This document shows, piece after piece, positions 34,499-41,941 of a stretch of DNA of 64,000 nt (its first letter is position 1; each line of letters begins with the position of its first letter). The stretch spans positions 111,895 through 175,894 of the forward strand of contig NZ_HE978541.1 in NCBI RefSeq assembly GCF_000311785.1, given 5' to 3'. The translations under genes were made by a program, and so were the position numbers. A model generated the notes under the pieces. It had not been told where the DNA came from. It saw only the letters and a program-made list of their open reading frames with translations, and made no database searches. This DNA comes from Brevibacillus massiliensis. GTDB taxonomy: Bacteria > Bacillota > Bacilli > Brevibacillales > Brevibacillaceae.

Positions 34499-35035
34499 GT
34501 GATCCTTGAGTACAACGGAAAGAAACCGAAGATTGCCAAAAGCGCTTTTATTGCCCCCAGCGCTTCCATCATCGGCGATGTCACGATCGGGGAGGGTGCG
34601 AGCATCTGGTTTGGGGCCGTGCTGCGCGGCGACTGCGGTCCGATCGTGGTCGGAGCCAGAACCAGTGTCCAGGACAACTGCGTGATCCATATGACGGACG
34701 GCGGCACCTATATCGCGGAAGATGTCACAGTCGGTCATGGAGCCGTCCTGCACAACTGCCGGATCGGGCGAAGCTCTGTCATCGGCATGAATGCGGTCGT
34801 GCTGGACAACACGGAAATCGGCGAAGAATCCGTGGTCGCGGCAGGCAGCATCGTCACGGCCAATCAAACATTCCCGCCGCGAATCCTGCTTGCCGGCAAT
34901 CCCGCCGTGAAGAAAAAGGAGATCGAGGGCAATTCGCTTTGGTGGGTGAAGGAGAGCTCCAAGTCGTACCAGGAGTTGAAGGAACAGTACATCCGCCAAG
35001 GCTATGACAGCAAACCGGAGGAGGAGAGCAGATGA
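34499..35035 (+). CDS. paaY: Gamma-carbonic-anhydrase-like hexapeptide protein, PaaY type
   Basis: A 178-residue left-handed beta-helix trimer protein. Hexapeptide repeats run through the middle (APSASIIGDVTIGEGASIW, ARTSVQDNCVIHM, VGHGAVLHNCRIG), with the zinc-ligand histidines in NCVIHM and VGHGAVLHNC. PaaY in Pseudomonas is a thioesterase that removes dead-end CoA esters formed by the epoxidase; other relatives are carbonic anhydrases. I favour GTG 34499, 8 bases after GAAGGAG, over GTG 34490 which overlaps that box. It overlaps the next crotonase gene by 4 bases. Confidence 0.83.
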   Translation: MILEYNGKKPKIAKSAFIAPSASIIGDVTIGEGASIWFGAVLRGDCGPIVVGARTSVQDNCVIHMTDGGTYIAEDVTVGHGAVLHNCRIGRSSVIGMNAVVLDNTEIGEESVVAAGSIVTANQTFPPRILLAGNPAVKKKEIEGNSLWWVKESSKSYQELKEQYIRQGYDSKPEEESR

Positions 35036-35817
35036 CACAGCAGCCAGTCTTGTTTGAGCGAAGCGGACACATCGGGTATGTCAGGCTAAATCGTCCCGAC
35101 GAGTTGAATGCGCTGGATTACGCTACGTTGTCGCGACTCGGCGAGATCATCGACGAGGTGCAGCAAAATCCCAAAGAGATCAGGGCGGTCATCGTCACGG
35201 CGGAAGGGCGAGCTTTTTGTGCCGGGGCTGATCTGAAAGAACGCAGAACGTTGAACGAACAGCAGGTGCGCCGCAATGTCAAGAAGATCAGGGATGTCTT
35301 CACCGCGCTGGAGAGATTGCCACAGCCGACGATTGCCGCGATTAACGGTTATGCCTTCGGCGGCGGGTTTGAACTGGCACTTGCCTGTGACTTCAGATAT
35401 GCCGTCAGGGAAGCCAAACTGGGGCTGACAGAGGTAAGTCTGGGGATCATCCCCGGAGCGGGCGGAACCCAACGCTTGCCAAGGCTGATCGGCCCGCAAA
35501 AAGCGAAAGAATTGATTTTTACCGCCCGCAGGATCGACGCCCAAACCGCTCTCGACTGGGGAGTGCTTGGCGGGATCGCGGAAGACCGCAGGGAACTGCA
35601 CAGCCTGTGCGCCAACCTCGCAGAAGAGATCCTGGCAAATGCGCCTTTGGCTGTCTACCAGGCCAAGTACGCGATTGACCGCGGGGCAGGCGTCGACCTG
35701 CAGACGGGGATGGACATCGAGTCAAAGGCATACGAGGTCATCATTCCCACCAGGGATCGGATCGAAGCCCTGGAGGCTTTTCGGGAAAAGAGAAAACCGG
35801 AATTTCGCGGCGAGTAA
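35032..35817 (+). CDS. paaF: Enoyl-CoA hydratase (ECH3)
   Basis: A 261-residue crotonase with glutamates in GGGFELALACDF and GLTEVSLGIIPGAGGTQ and the oxyanion loop AFCAGADLKER. Sequence is clearly distinct from ECH1/ECH2 and closer to short-chain or methylglutaconyl-type hydratases. In the paa pathway PaaF hydrates 2,3-dehydroadipyl-CoA. It is coupled to paaY by an ATGA overlap. The symbol is a pathway-based suggestion. Confidence 0.8.
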   Translation: MTQQPVLFERSGHIGYVRLNRPDELNALDYATLSRLGEIIDEVQQNPKEIRAVIVTAEGRAFCAGADLKERRTLNEQQVRRNVKKIRDVFTALERLPQPTIAAINGYAFGGGFELALACDFRYAVREAKLGLTEVSLGIIPGAGGTQRLPRLIGPQKAKELIFTARRIDAQTALDWGVLGGIAEDRRELHSLCANLAEEILANAPLAVYQAKYAIDRGAGVDLQTGMDIESKAYEVIIPTRDRIEALEAFREKRKPEFRGE

Positions 35818-35909
35818 CACTTCTTTCGGAAGAAAAGCAAGTGGTTCAACGTACGAAATGCCCATCCGCCACATAGGATACAGGAGTTCAACTTTGGGAG
35901 GGTGTTATC

Positions 35910-36440
35910 ATGTACGGATATCCAAATTATGGATATTACCCGCCGAGGGTGTTTTCCCATGCCGCAGAAACTATGCCGACTCGGGCTATCGCACGGATTC
36001 AAGGCGGTCCCTTGGCGCCAAATCTCAGCGGGTATGTGGCATTTGAAGAGGTGCCAAACGGAACCGAGGTGTACGTGGAAGTCAACGGACTGCCGCCTTA
36101 TCAACCGGCTGAAGCGGGCCAATCGCCCATAGGGCCCCATGGCTTCCACATTCATGAAAATGGCAGCTGTGATGTAGGGAACCCGCAAAACCCGTTTCAG
36201 TCCGCAGGGGAACACTGGAATCCCGACAATCAGCCGCACGGCCATCACGCCGGCGATTTTCCCGTTTTGTTCTCCAACAACGGGTACGCCCGCATGAGCT
36301 TTTTTACAGATCGGTTTCGCGTCCCGGATGTCATCGGCAAGTCGGTTATCATCCATCAAAATCCTGACGATTACCGCACCCAGCCGGCCGGCAACTCCGG
36401 CAAACGACTGGCCTGCGGCGTCATTCAAGCCTACAGTTAA
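35910..36440 (+). CDS. sodC: Cu/Zn superoxide dismutase family protein with Tyr/Pro-rich N-terminus
   Basis: A 176-residue protein with a complete set of metal ligands: GFHIHENGSC, GEHWNP, HGHHAGDFP and the copper histidine in SVIIHQNPDDY, then GKRLACGVI with the disulfide cysteine. It should convert superoxide to peroxide. There is no signal peptide or lipobox; instead the protein opens with MYGYPNYGYYPPR, reminiscent of spore coat proteins. Spore localisation is inferred from that and from other coat-family genes nearby. GGGAGGGTG precedes ATG 35910. Its stop overlaps the convergent gene by 4 bases. Confidence 0.87.
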   Translation: MYGYPNYGYYPPRVFSHAAETMPTRAIARIQGGPLAPNLSGYVAFEEVPNGTEVYVEVNGLPPYQPAEAGQSPIGPHGFHIHENGSCDVGNPQNPFQSAGEHWNPDNQPHGHHAGDFPVLFSNNGYARMSFFTDRFRVPDVIGKSVIIHQNPDDYRTQPAGNSGKRLACGVIQAYS

Positions 36441-36772
36441 TGGCGCGGGGCAGACAGGACATCGTTTATCCAATGGACGCTCTGGGAGACGATCATTCCT
36501 CCGCTCATGGCGATGGCAACTCCCACTGTCTCCCAAATTTCCTTCTCCGCAGCCCCTTTATGAAGCGCCTCCTGGACGTGGTAACGAACACAGTTGTCAT
36601 CGCGATGGCTTAAACTGATGCCCAACGCGATCAGATGCTTTTGCTTGGGGGTAAGTTCACCCGCTTTAAAACAAGCGCCGGTTAAGGCATGGTACGAATC
36701 TACGATATCGGGCATCACGTTTTGCAAAGCGGATACTTCCTGTTTGTAGTTGTCGTCACGGTTCATGATCAT
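36437..36772 (-). CDS. Carboxymuconolactone decarboxylase/AhpD-like protein
   Basis: A 111-residue helical protein of the CMD/AhpD family: HALTGACFKAGELTPKQKHL, ALGISLSHRDDNCVRYHVQE and EIWETVGVAIAMSGG. AhpD-type members have CxxC in the middle motif; here the first cysteine is aspartate (DDNCVRYH), so a disulfide reductase activity is unlikely and a decarboxylase or unknown role fits better. ATG 36772 is preceded by AAGGAGTG on the minus strand; a TTG lies just before it. It is convergent with sodC. Confidence 0.78.
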   Translation of the reverse strand: MIMNRDDNYKQEVSALQNVMPDIVDSYHALTGACFKAGELTPKQKHLIALGISLSHRDDNCVRYHVQEALHKGAAEKEIWETVGVAIAMSGGMIVSQSVHWINDVLSAPRH

Positions 36773-36851
36773 CAAGCTTCACTCCTTGCACAGATGGTAA
36801 TATTCAATCATGTTCAGCTACATTATTGCCGTATGTCCCCGGGGTTATAAA

Positions 36852-36904
36852 TGAAAGAAAAAGAGCCAGCCTCCCCACGCCGATGACAATGGGGAGGCTG
36901 GCTG
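36852..36904 (-). terminator. Terminator of the minus-strand aminotransferase gene
   Basis: Reading the minus strand, AGCCAGCCTCCCCA, a 12-base loop and TGGGGAGGCTGGCT (14 bp perfect) followed by CTTTTTCTTTC. It lies 9 bases after the aminotransferase stop. Confidence 0.92.
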
Positions 36905-36912
36905 CTGTTGTG

Positions 36913-38298
36913 TTACTGACTGATCGCCAGGCCGGACATGACTTCCTCGATGGACTCGGTCAAAATGGCTGCAGCTTCGGCGAGCTGCTGCTCGTTGATA
37001 TTGAGCGGCGGACACAAGGCGATGATATCGTTGCCAAGATGGGAGATTGCCCGGGTGATCAGTCCTTTTTGCAGCGCCTTTTCAAATACCTGGTTGGCTA
37101 CCTTCAGGGAAGGATCGAAACTCTTTTTGCCCGCTTTGTCCTGCACCAGTTCGATCTGGGCAAGCAGTCCGCGGCACATTGTGTTGCCGACGCCGGGCGT
37201 GGCCGCTTTCATCTGTTCCAGGTGGCGCGAAAGCACTTCGCCCATCGCGCGGGCATTGTCGATGAGACCTTCCGTCTCCAGAATTTCGATGTTTTTCAGA
37301 GCGACGGCACAGGCTGCCGGATGGCCGCTGTAAGTAAAGCCGTGCGGCAGTACACCGGAAGAGTTTTCCGTCAATTCCCGGTGAATCCGATCGCTGATGA
37401 TGACGCCGCCGAGCGGAATGTAGCCGCTGGTGACCCCTTTGGCAAAGGTCAGCATATCCGGCACCACGTTTTCATGCTCGATGCCAAACCATTTTCCCGT
37501 GCGGCCAAAACCGGTAATCACCTCGTCGGCTATCATCAGAATACCGTATTCGTCACACAGGCTGCGGACCTCTTGGATGTAGCCGGGCGGAGGGACGATG
37601 ACCCCGCCGGCTCCTTGAATCGGCTCGACGATGATCGCCGCTACTGTCTCCGGACCTTCTTTTTCCAGCAGCTCGCGGATGCTTTGGGAGGCGCAGGCGA
37701 GCTGGCAGTCCGGGTAGGTTTTGCCCAGTTCGCAGTGATAACAGAACGGAGCCGGAGCGTGAACAAACCCGTCCGCCAAGGGACCGACCTTTTCCCGGAA
37801 GACAGGCAGTCCGGTCGCGCTGGTCGCTCCCATGGAAACCCCGTGGTAGGCCCTGTTTCTCGCAATGACTTTATAGCGCTGGGGCTGGCCTTTCAGCGCA
37901 AAGTAATGCCTGGCCAGTTTAAATGCCGAGTCGTTCGATTCGGAGCCGCCCGAAGTGAAGTGGCAGACATTGAGATCCCCAGGCGCCAGCGAAGCGATTT
38001 TCGCTGCCAGCTGAATGACCGTTTCATGGCTAAACCGGTTGAAGGAATGGCTGAATGCCAGCCGGCTCATCTGTTCCATGGCTGCTTCGGCCAGTTCTTT
38101 GCGGCCGTGGCCGACGTTTACGTTCCAAAGCTGGGCCAAGCCGTCGATGTATCTCTTCCCGTCGGAATCGTACAGGTAAACCCCTTCCCCCCGTTCCGCA
38201 AGCAGACTGGGTCCATGCTGGAAATTGTCCTTTGCCGAAGTTGCCGGATGGAGCAGATGCCTTTTATCCAGCTCCATCAAGGTCGTTTTTGTGCTCAT
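36913..38298 (-). CDS. Class III omega-aminotransferase
   Basis: A 461-residue PLP enzyme with ADEVITGFGRTGKWF, the PLP lysine in LTFAKGVTSGYIPLGG and FTYSGHPAACAVAL. It resembles omega-amino-acid:pyruvate or putrescine-type aminotransferases. An internal CYHCELGKTYPDCQLAC stretch with four cysteines is common in one Bacillales subgroup and may bind a metal. ATG 38298 follows AAAGGGG; the frame is open further but without a better start. It is a single-gene unit with its own terminator. The opposite-strand open frame over the same region is a shadow. Confidence 0.88.
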   Translation of the reverse strand: MSTKTTLMELDKRHLLHPATSAKDNFQHGPSLLAERGEGVYLYDSDGKRYIDGLAQLWNVNVGHGRKELAEAAMEQMSRLAFSHSFNRFSHETVIQLAAKIASLAPGDLNVCHFTSGGSESNDSAFKLARHYFALKGQPQRYKVIARNRAYHGVSMGATSATGLPVFREKVGPLADGFVHAPAPFCYHCELGKTYPDCQLACASQSIRELLEKEGPETVAAIIVEPIQGAGGVIVPPPGYIQEVRSLCDEYGILMIADEVITGFGRTGKWFGIEHENVVPDMLTFAKGVTSGYIPLGGVIISDRIHRELTENSSGVLPHGFTYSGHPAACAVALKNIEILETEGLIDNARAMGEVLSRHLEQMKAATPGVGNTMCRGLLAQIELVQDKAGKKSFDPSLKVANQVFEKALQKGLITRAISHLGNDIIALCPPLNINEQQLAEAAAILTESIEEVMSGLAISQ

Positions 38299-38473
38299 TG
38301 CGGTACCCCTTTCCCCTTTTTGAATAAAGACCCGTTTCACCATTGCAATAGTCAGAGTTTTCACTCAAGCCTATCTTCATCATAACAAGCTTTTCGGATT
38401 TGTTCAAACGATTCCCCTGAAAATTCCAAATGGTGTATACTAGATAAAACCTTGGAACGTTAGGAGGGAACCG

Positions 38474-39250
38474 ATGTACAGTTACTATGGAAAGCTGAGT
38501 ACGGAACTCTACGATTTCACCAAACCGGTCGGCAAGTCCATCGGCGGCGATCTTGAGTACTACCTGGCACGGTTACAAAACACAGAGGGAAGGGTGCTGG
38601 AAGCCTGGGTTGGGTCAGGCAGGTTTCTGATCCCGCTGTTGGAAAAGGGCTTCGTCGCGGACGGAATCGACTATTCGGCAGACATGCTGCAATCTTGCAA
38701 GGAACGCTGTGCAGAGCGCGGCTTCACTCCGGAACTATACCAAATGAGGCTGGAGAACTTTCAACTGCCTCATAAGTATCAGGCCATCGTCATGCCGACA
38801 GGGACCTTTTGCCTGATCGAGAATCGGGAGGATTCCATCAACGCACGAAAGTGTTTTTATAACCACCTGGAAGCTGGCGGCCGGATTATCATCGACCTGC
38901 TGCTCCCCCATGACTTCAAGGCGGGGGAAATCACTACAAAGGCATTTTCCCTGCCCAATGGCGAAGGGATCACACTTGAAAGCAGATCGATTGATATGGA
39001 TTGGGTTACTCAAAAAACGAAAACATTGTTAAAGTATGAAAAATGGAAAGACGGTAAATGTATCGACACGGAGCTGCAAGAATTTGGATTGCGCTGGTAT
39101 GGGGTAGAAGAATTCAGATTGATTTTGGCAGACCTAGGGTTTATCAATATCACGTGCTCTTCAGGTTATGTGTTTGGTAAATATCCTGCCAATCCCCATG
39201 AGATGATCACCTTTAAAGCGGAAAAGGGCGGTGACAGGCAAACGCTCTAG
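38474..39250 (+). CDS. Class I SAM-dependent methyltransferase
   Basis: A 258-residue methyltransferase of the YqeM/Tam-like group. Motif I reads VLEAWVGSGRFLIPL (usual ExGxGxG changed to AWVGSGR), followed by the acidic GIDYSADML and motif IV AIVMPTGTFCLI. AGGAGGG precedes ATG 38474. No substrate clue comes from its neighbours, a separate PatB-type gene 121 bp downstream. The unusual tryptophan in motif I is shared by some Bacillales homologues as far as I recall. Confidence 0.78.
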   Translation: MYSYYGKLSTELYDFTKPVGKSIGGDLEYYLARLQNTEGRVLEAWVGSGRFLIPLLEKGFVADGIDYSADMLQSCKERCAERGFTPELYQMRLENFQLPHKYQAIVMPTGTFCLIENREDSINARKCFYNHLEAGGRIIIDLLLPHDFKAGEITTKAFSLPNGEGITLESRSIDMDWVTQKTKTLLKYEKWKDGKCIDTELQEFGLRWYGVEEFRLILADLGFINITCSSGYVFGKYPANPHEMITFKAEKGGDRQTL

Positions 39251-39371
39251 GGCGGACTGAACAAGCCGGAGACAGATGAAGCCTACACCTGCCGTTCGAA
39301 ACCGCGCATTGCTAGCGGGATTAAAATCTACTAAGATGAAGGAGATTCGAAGCTCGGGAGGAGGATGGTAC

Positions 39372-40550
39372 ATGCGGTACGATTTTGACAAACCAATCAA
39401 TCGATTTCATACGGCCTCCGAAAAGTGGGACCAGCTGGAGGAGCATTTCGGAGACAAGGATCTGCTGCCGATGTGGGTGGCAGACATGGATTTTGCGTCC
39501 CCCGAACCGGTGATAGAGGCGATCAAACAAAGGGCCGAACACGGAATATTCGGATATACGGTCATCTCGGACGATTATCTGGAGGCCGTCGTCAATTGGA
39601 TGCGAGTCAGGCACGACTGGGCAATTCAGAAAGACTGGGTATGCCACAGTCCGGGGGTGGTGCCCGCCCTGCACTTTATCGTCCAATCGCTTACGCAGCC
39701 TGGCGATAAAGTCATGTTTCAACCTCCTGTCTACTACCCGTTTTCCAAAGTGATCGCCAATAATGGCCGGGAGATTGTCTACAATCCGCTCAAATGTGAA
39801 AACGGCCGGTACCAAATGGATCTGGACGATCTGCAGAAGAAAATCGCCGGTGTCAAGCTGCTGATCCTCTGCAGTCCGCACAATCCGGTGGGCAGGGTCT
39901 GGACCAAGGCGGAGCTGGCTGAATTGGGCCGGATCTGCCTGGAGCACAACGTGCTGGTCATCTCCGACGAGATCCATTTTGACCTCGTGTTCAAAGGGCA
40001 TACCCACACGCCGTTTGCGGCCATCTCAGAGGAATTTGCGCAAAACTCGATCATCTGCACCGCGCCTAGCAAAACCTTTAATTTGGCCGGACTGCAAACC
40101 TCCAATATCATCATCCCCAATCAGAAGCTGCGGAAGGTCTTTGCCGATACGGTAGACAAGCATTTTCTCGGGCTGCCGGGCACCTTTGGCCTCGTCGCTG
40201 CAGAAAGTGCCTACAGGCACGGCGGAGAGTGGCTGGATCAATTGTTGGCATATCTCGAACAAAACCGGGATTTCCTGACGGCCTACCTGCAGCAGAACCT
40301 GCCGGAACTGAAGGTGATCAAGCCGGAAGGAACCTACCTCGTCTGGGTAGATTGCCGCGGGCTTGGCCTGGGTGTAAGACAACTGGAGCAATTGATGCTG
40401 CAGCAGGCCAAAGTAGCTTTTAATCAAGGATATGTTTTTGGTCCGGGCGGCGAAGGGTTTATCCGCATCAACATCGCTTGTCCCCGTGCGCTGTTGGAAG
40501 AAGGGCTAACAAGAGTCAGTGCGGCGGTAAGGAGTTTGAAAAAAGGATAG
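39372..40550 (+). CDS. patB: PatB/MalY-type cystathionine beta-lyase/aminotransferase
   Basis: A 392-residue fold-type I PLP enzyme. DPMWVADMDFASPEPV-like LPMWVADMDFASPEPV near the start, HNPVGRVWTKAEL, SDEIHFDLVF and the PLP lysine in TAPSKTFNLAGL identify the PatB/MalY group, which cleaves cystathionine or other cysteine S-conjugates. ATG 39372 follows GGGAGGAGG; the frame is open upstream but without coding character. Single-gene unit, as far as visible. Confidence 0.88.
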   Translation: MRYDFDKPINRFHTASEKWDQLEEHFGDKDLLPMWVADMDFASPEPVIEAIKQRAEHGIFGYTVISDDYLEAVVNWMRVRHDWAIQKDWVCHSPGVVPALHFIVQSLTQPGDKVMFQPPVYYPFSKVIANNGREIVYNPLKCENGRYQMDLDDLQKKIAGVKLLILCSPHNPVGRVWTKAELAELGRICLEHNVLVISDEIHFDLVFKGHTHTPFAAISEEFAQNSIICTAPSKTFNLAGLQTSNIIIPNQKLRKVFADTVDKHFLGLPGTFGLVAAESAYRHGGEWLDQLLAYLEQNRDFLTAYLQQNLPELKVIKPEGTYLVWVDCRGLGLGVRQLEQLMLQQAKVAFNQGYVFGPGGEGFIRINIACPRALLEEGLTRVSAAVRSLKKG

Positions 40551-40568
40551 TTTCCCGGGGCGGAAGGG

Positions 40569-40736
40569 CTAGTTTTGCTCCGGCAGCTTGTCCCAAACGA
40601 CAATAATCAGCGTCGCAATCGGACCGAACAGTAACGAGAGAAAAAACCAATTCAGTCCGCTGCGGTTTTTGCCCTGGGCCAGTCCGGCATTGATGAGCGC
40701 CAGAGTGCCCCAACCGACAAAATATTGATTCTCCAT
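40569..40736 (-). CDS. Small hypothetical membrane protein (55 residues)
   Basis: A 55-residue frame on the minus strand, starting ATG behind GGAGGT (spacing 8) and ending TAG. It opens with MENQYFVGWGTLALINAGLA, has a short basic loop QGKNRSGLNW and a second hydrophobic stretch FFLSLLFGPIATLIIVVW. Two membrane helices with a positively charged connector are a coherent design, and the ribosome binding site is good. I do not recognise a family. It is divergent from bioY across about 200 bp. Confidence 0.6.
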   Translation of the reverse strand: MENQYFVGWGTLALINAGLAQGKNRSGLNWFFLSLLFGPIATLIIVVWDKLPEQN

Positions 40737-40858
40737 GACAGATTACCTCCAAGGTTAAACATCCAGCGTGAAATGACGCCGTTTCTCTTACCGTATCACA
40801 TGTTTTCATCCGCGGCCATCCTTTCATATTGGAATGTTAATCATCAGTAGGATAATAG

Positions 40859-40927
40859 TTGACTTTTTTTCTTGCACCCCACATAATGTTAACTGAAATA
40901 ATAATTTGGTTAACAATATGTGGGGTG
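40859..40927 (+). promoter_or_regulatory. bioY promoter and BirA operator within a larger dyad
   Basis: TTGACT (40859-40864), 17 bp, CATAAT (40882-40887) is the promoter. TGTTAAC (40887-40893)-N15-GTTAACA (40909-40915) is a BirA site, overlapping the -10 as in other Firmicutes biotin promoters. The same dyad axis continues outward: CACCCCACATA (40875-40885) is exactly complementary to 40917-40927, giving 19-base arms with a single mismatch. The right outer arm holds the GGGGTG ribosome binding site of bioY. Confidence 0.82.
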
Positions 40928-40932
40928 TTGTC

Positions 40933-41502
40933 ATGAACAGTACGAGTGAACGGCTCAAGATGTTCGTCGTCGCGGCGATGTTTGCTGCGATTACCGGAAT
41001 CTTGGCCCAGATGGTCATTCCGCTGCCGCTTGTGCCGATTACCGGCCAGACGCTTGCGGTCGGCCTGACGGCGACGATCCTGGGCAGCCGCTACGGCACT
41101 TTGGCGATGATTTTGTACGCGATCATGGGGGCGATCGGCCTGCCTGTCTTTACCGAGGCCAGCGGAGGGTTTCACGTCATTCTCGGGAAGACCGGCGGCT
41201 ACATCATCGGCTTTATCTTTACAGCATTTGTCACTGGAATCATTCTGGAGAAAACCCGGTTTTCCTTTCTCTACGCGATGCTGGCCAATACGGCAGGGAT
41301 GGTCGTCACGCTCGTGTTCGGCGTGGTTCAGTTGAAGTACGTGCTCGACGCGCCTTGGGACAAAGCTCTGGAATGGGGCGTCTACCCGTTTATTGTTGTA
41401 GGTCTGATCAAAGCGGCCCTCGCTTCGTTTATCGGGGTGAAGGTGCGTGAACGCCTCATCGCCGCCCGGTTGTTAAAGGAAGAAGTTCCAAAATCGGCTT
41501 AA
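40933..41502 (+). CDS. bioY: Biotin transporter substrate-binding component BioY
   Basis: A 189-residue S-component of an ECF-type vitamin transporter with six hydrophobic helices. Family stretches are MVIPLPLVPITGQTLAV, LYAIMGAIGLPVF and SGGFHVILGKTGGYIIGFI. It binds biotin with or without the shared EcfAAT module, whose genes are not here. ATG 40933 follows GTGGGGTG at 5 bases; ATG 40918 lies inside the operator. BirA control is indicated by the upstream site. Confidence 0.92.
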   Translation: MNSTSERLKMFVVAAMFAAITGILAQMVIPLPLVPITGQTLAVGLTATILGSRYGTLAMILYAIMGAIGLPVFTEASGGFHVILGKTGGYIIGFIFTAFVTGIILEKTRFSFLYAMLANTAGMVVTLVFGVVQLKYVLDAPWDKALEWGVYPFIVVGLIKAALASFIGVKVRERLIAARLLKEEVPKSA

Positions 41503-41559
41503 CAAAAAGCAACATGGAAGATCCGGCGGGTACATCTTGCATGTAACAAGGAAAAAGCT

Positions 41560-41784
41560 CGAGGCAGAAGAAAAAAATGGAGCGAGCGCAGGCCTTGGCA
41601 GCGCCAACCCAGTCGGAACGGAAAAAAACGGCACGCGCTTGTCGACCAAATTCTACGTTGAGTTACTTGCAGTAGTTTTTGGTCGACGTGCCGTTTTTTG
41701 AAGTGTAGACGGACATTCCAGCTTCCCCGCCGGCGCGCCACGAACGAAGCGAGCCCATTTTTTTCTTCCCCAACCACCATGTTC
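41560..41784. repeat. 225-bp palindromic intergenic element, copy A
   Basis: Aligns along its whole length, at roughly 80 percent or more by eye, with 57466-57691. The ends are a perfect 13-bp inverted repeat (AAGAAAAAAATGG at 41568, complement at 41755). The centre is a long hairpin: AAAAAACGGCAC (41623) and GTCGACCAAA (41641) pair with TTTGGTCGACGTGCCGTTTTTT, written in parts as TTTGGTCGAC (41678) and GTGCCGTTTTTT (41688). A-runs and T-runs flank the stem, so it could stop transcription from both sides. Short open frames inside are not genes. Confidence 0.85.
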
Positions 41785-41796
41785 GCACAAACCAAT

Positions 41797-41829
41797 AACC
41801 GTCAGGGAAAAAGCACCCTGACGGTTTTT
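41797..41829 (+). terminator. Terminator downstream of bioY
   Basis: AACCGTCAGGG, an A-rich loop and CCCTGACGGTT followed by TTTT. It lies 13 bases after the repeat element. Confidence 0.85.
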
Positions 41830-41941
41830 CAGCCAACACATCGGCATAAAAAAATTCTGCTAAAAGATGTAACGTGTTCTATCCCTCCTGCGTCTTAACT
41901 ATACTGAAACGGTTGGTTTAACAAAGAAATGAGGGATAAAC

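Noticed and set aside
36826-38385. A 519-codon plus-strand open frame
   Set aside because: It is the shadow of the minus-strand omega-aminotransferase, which has all PLP-enzyme motifs, a ribosome binding site and a terminator.
41499-41795. Minus-strand 98-codon frame after bioY
   Set aside because: Product of the palindromic element copy A; no ribosome binding site.
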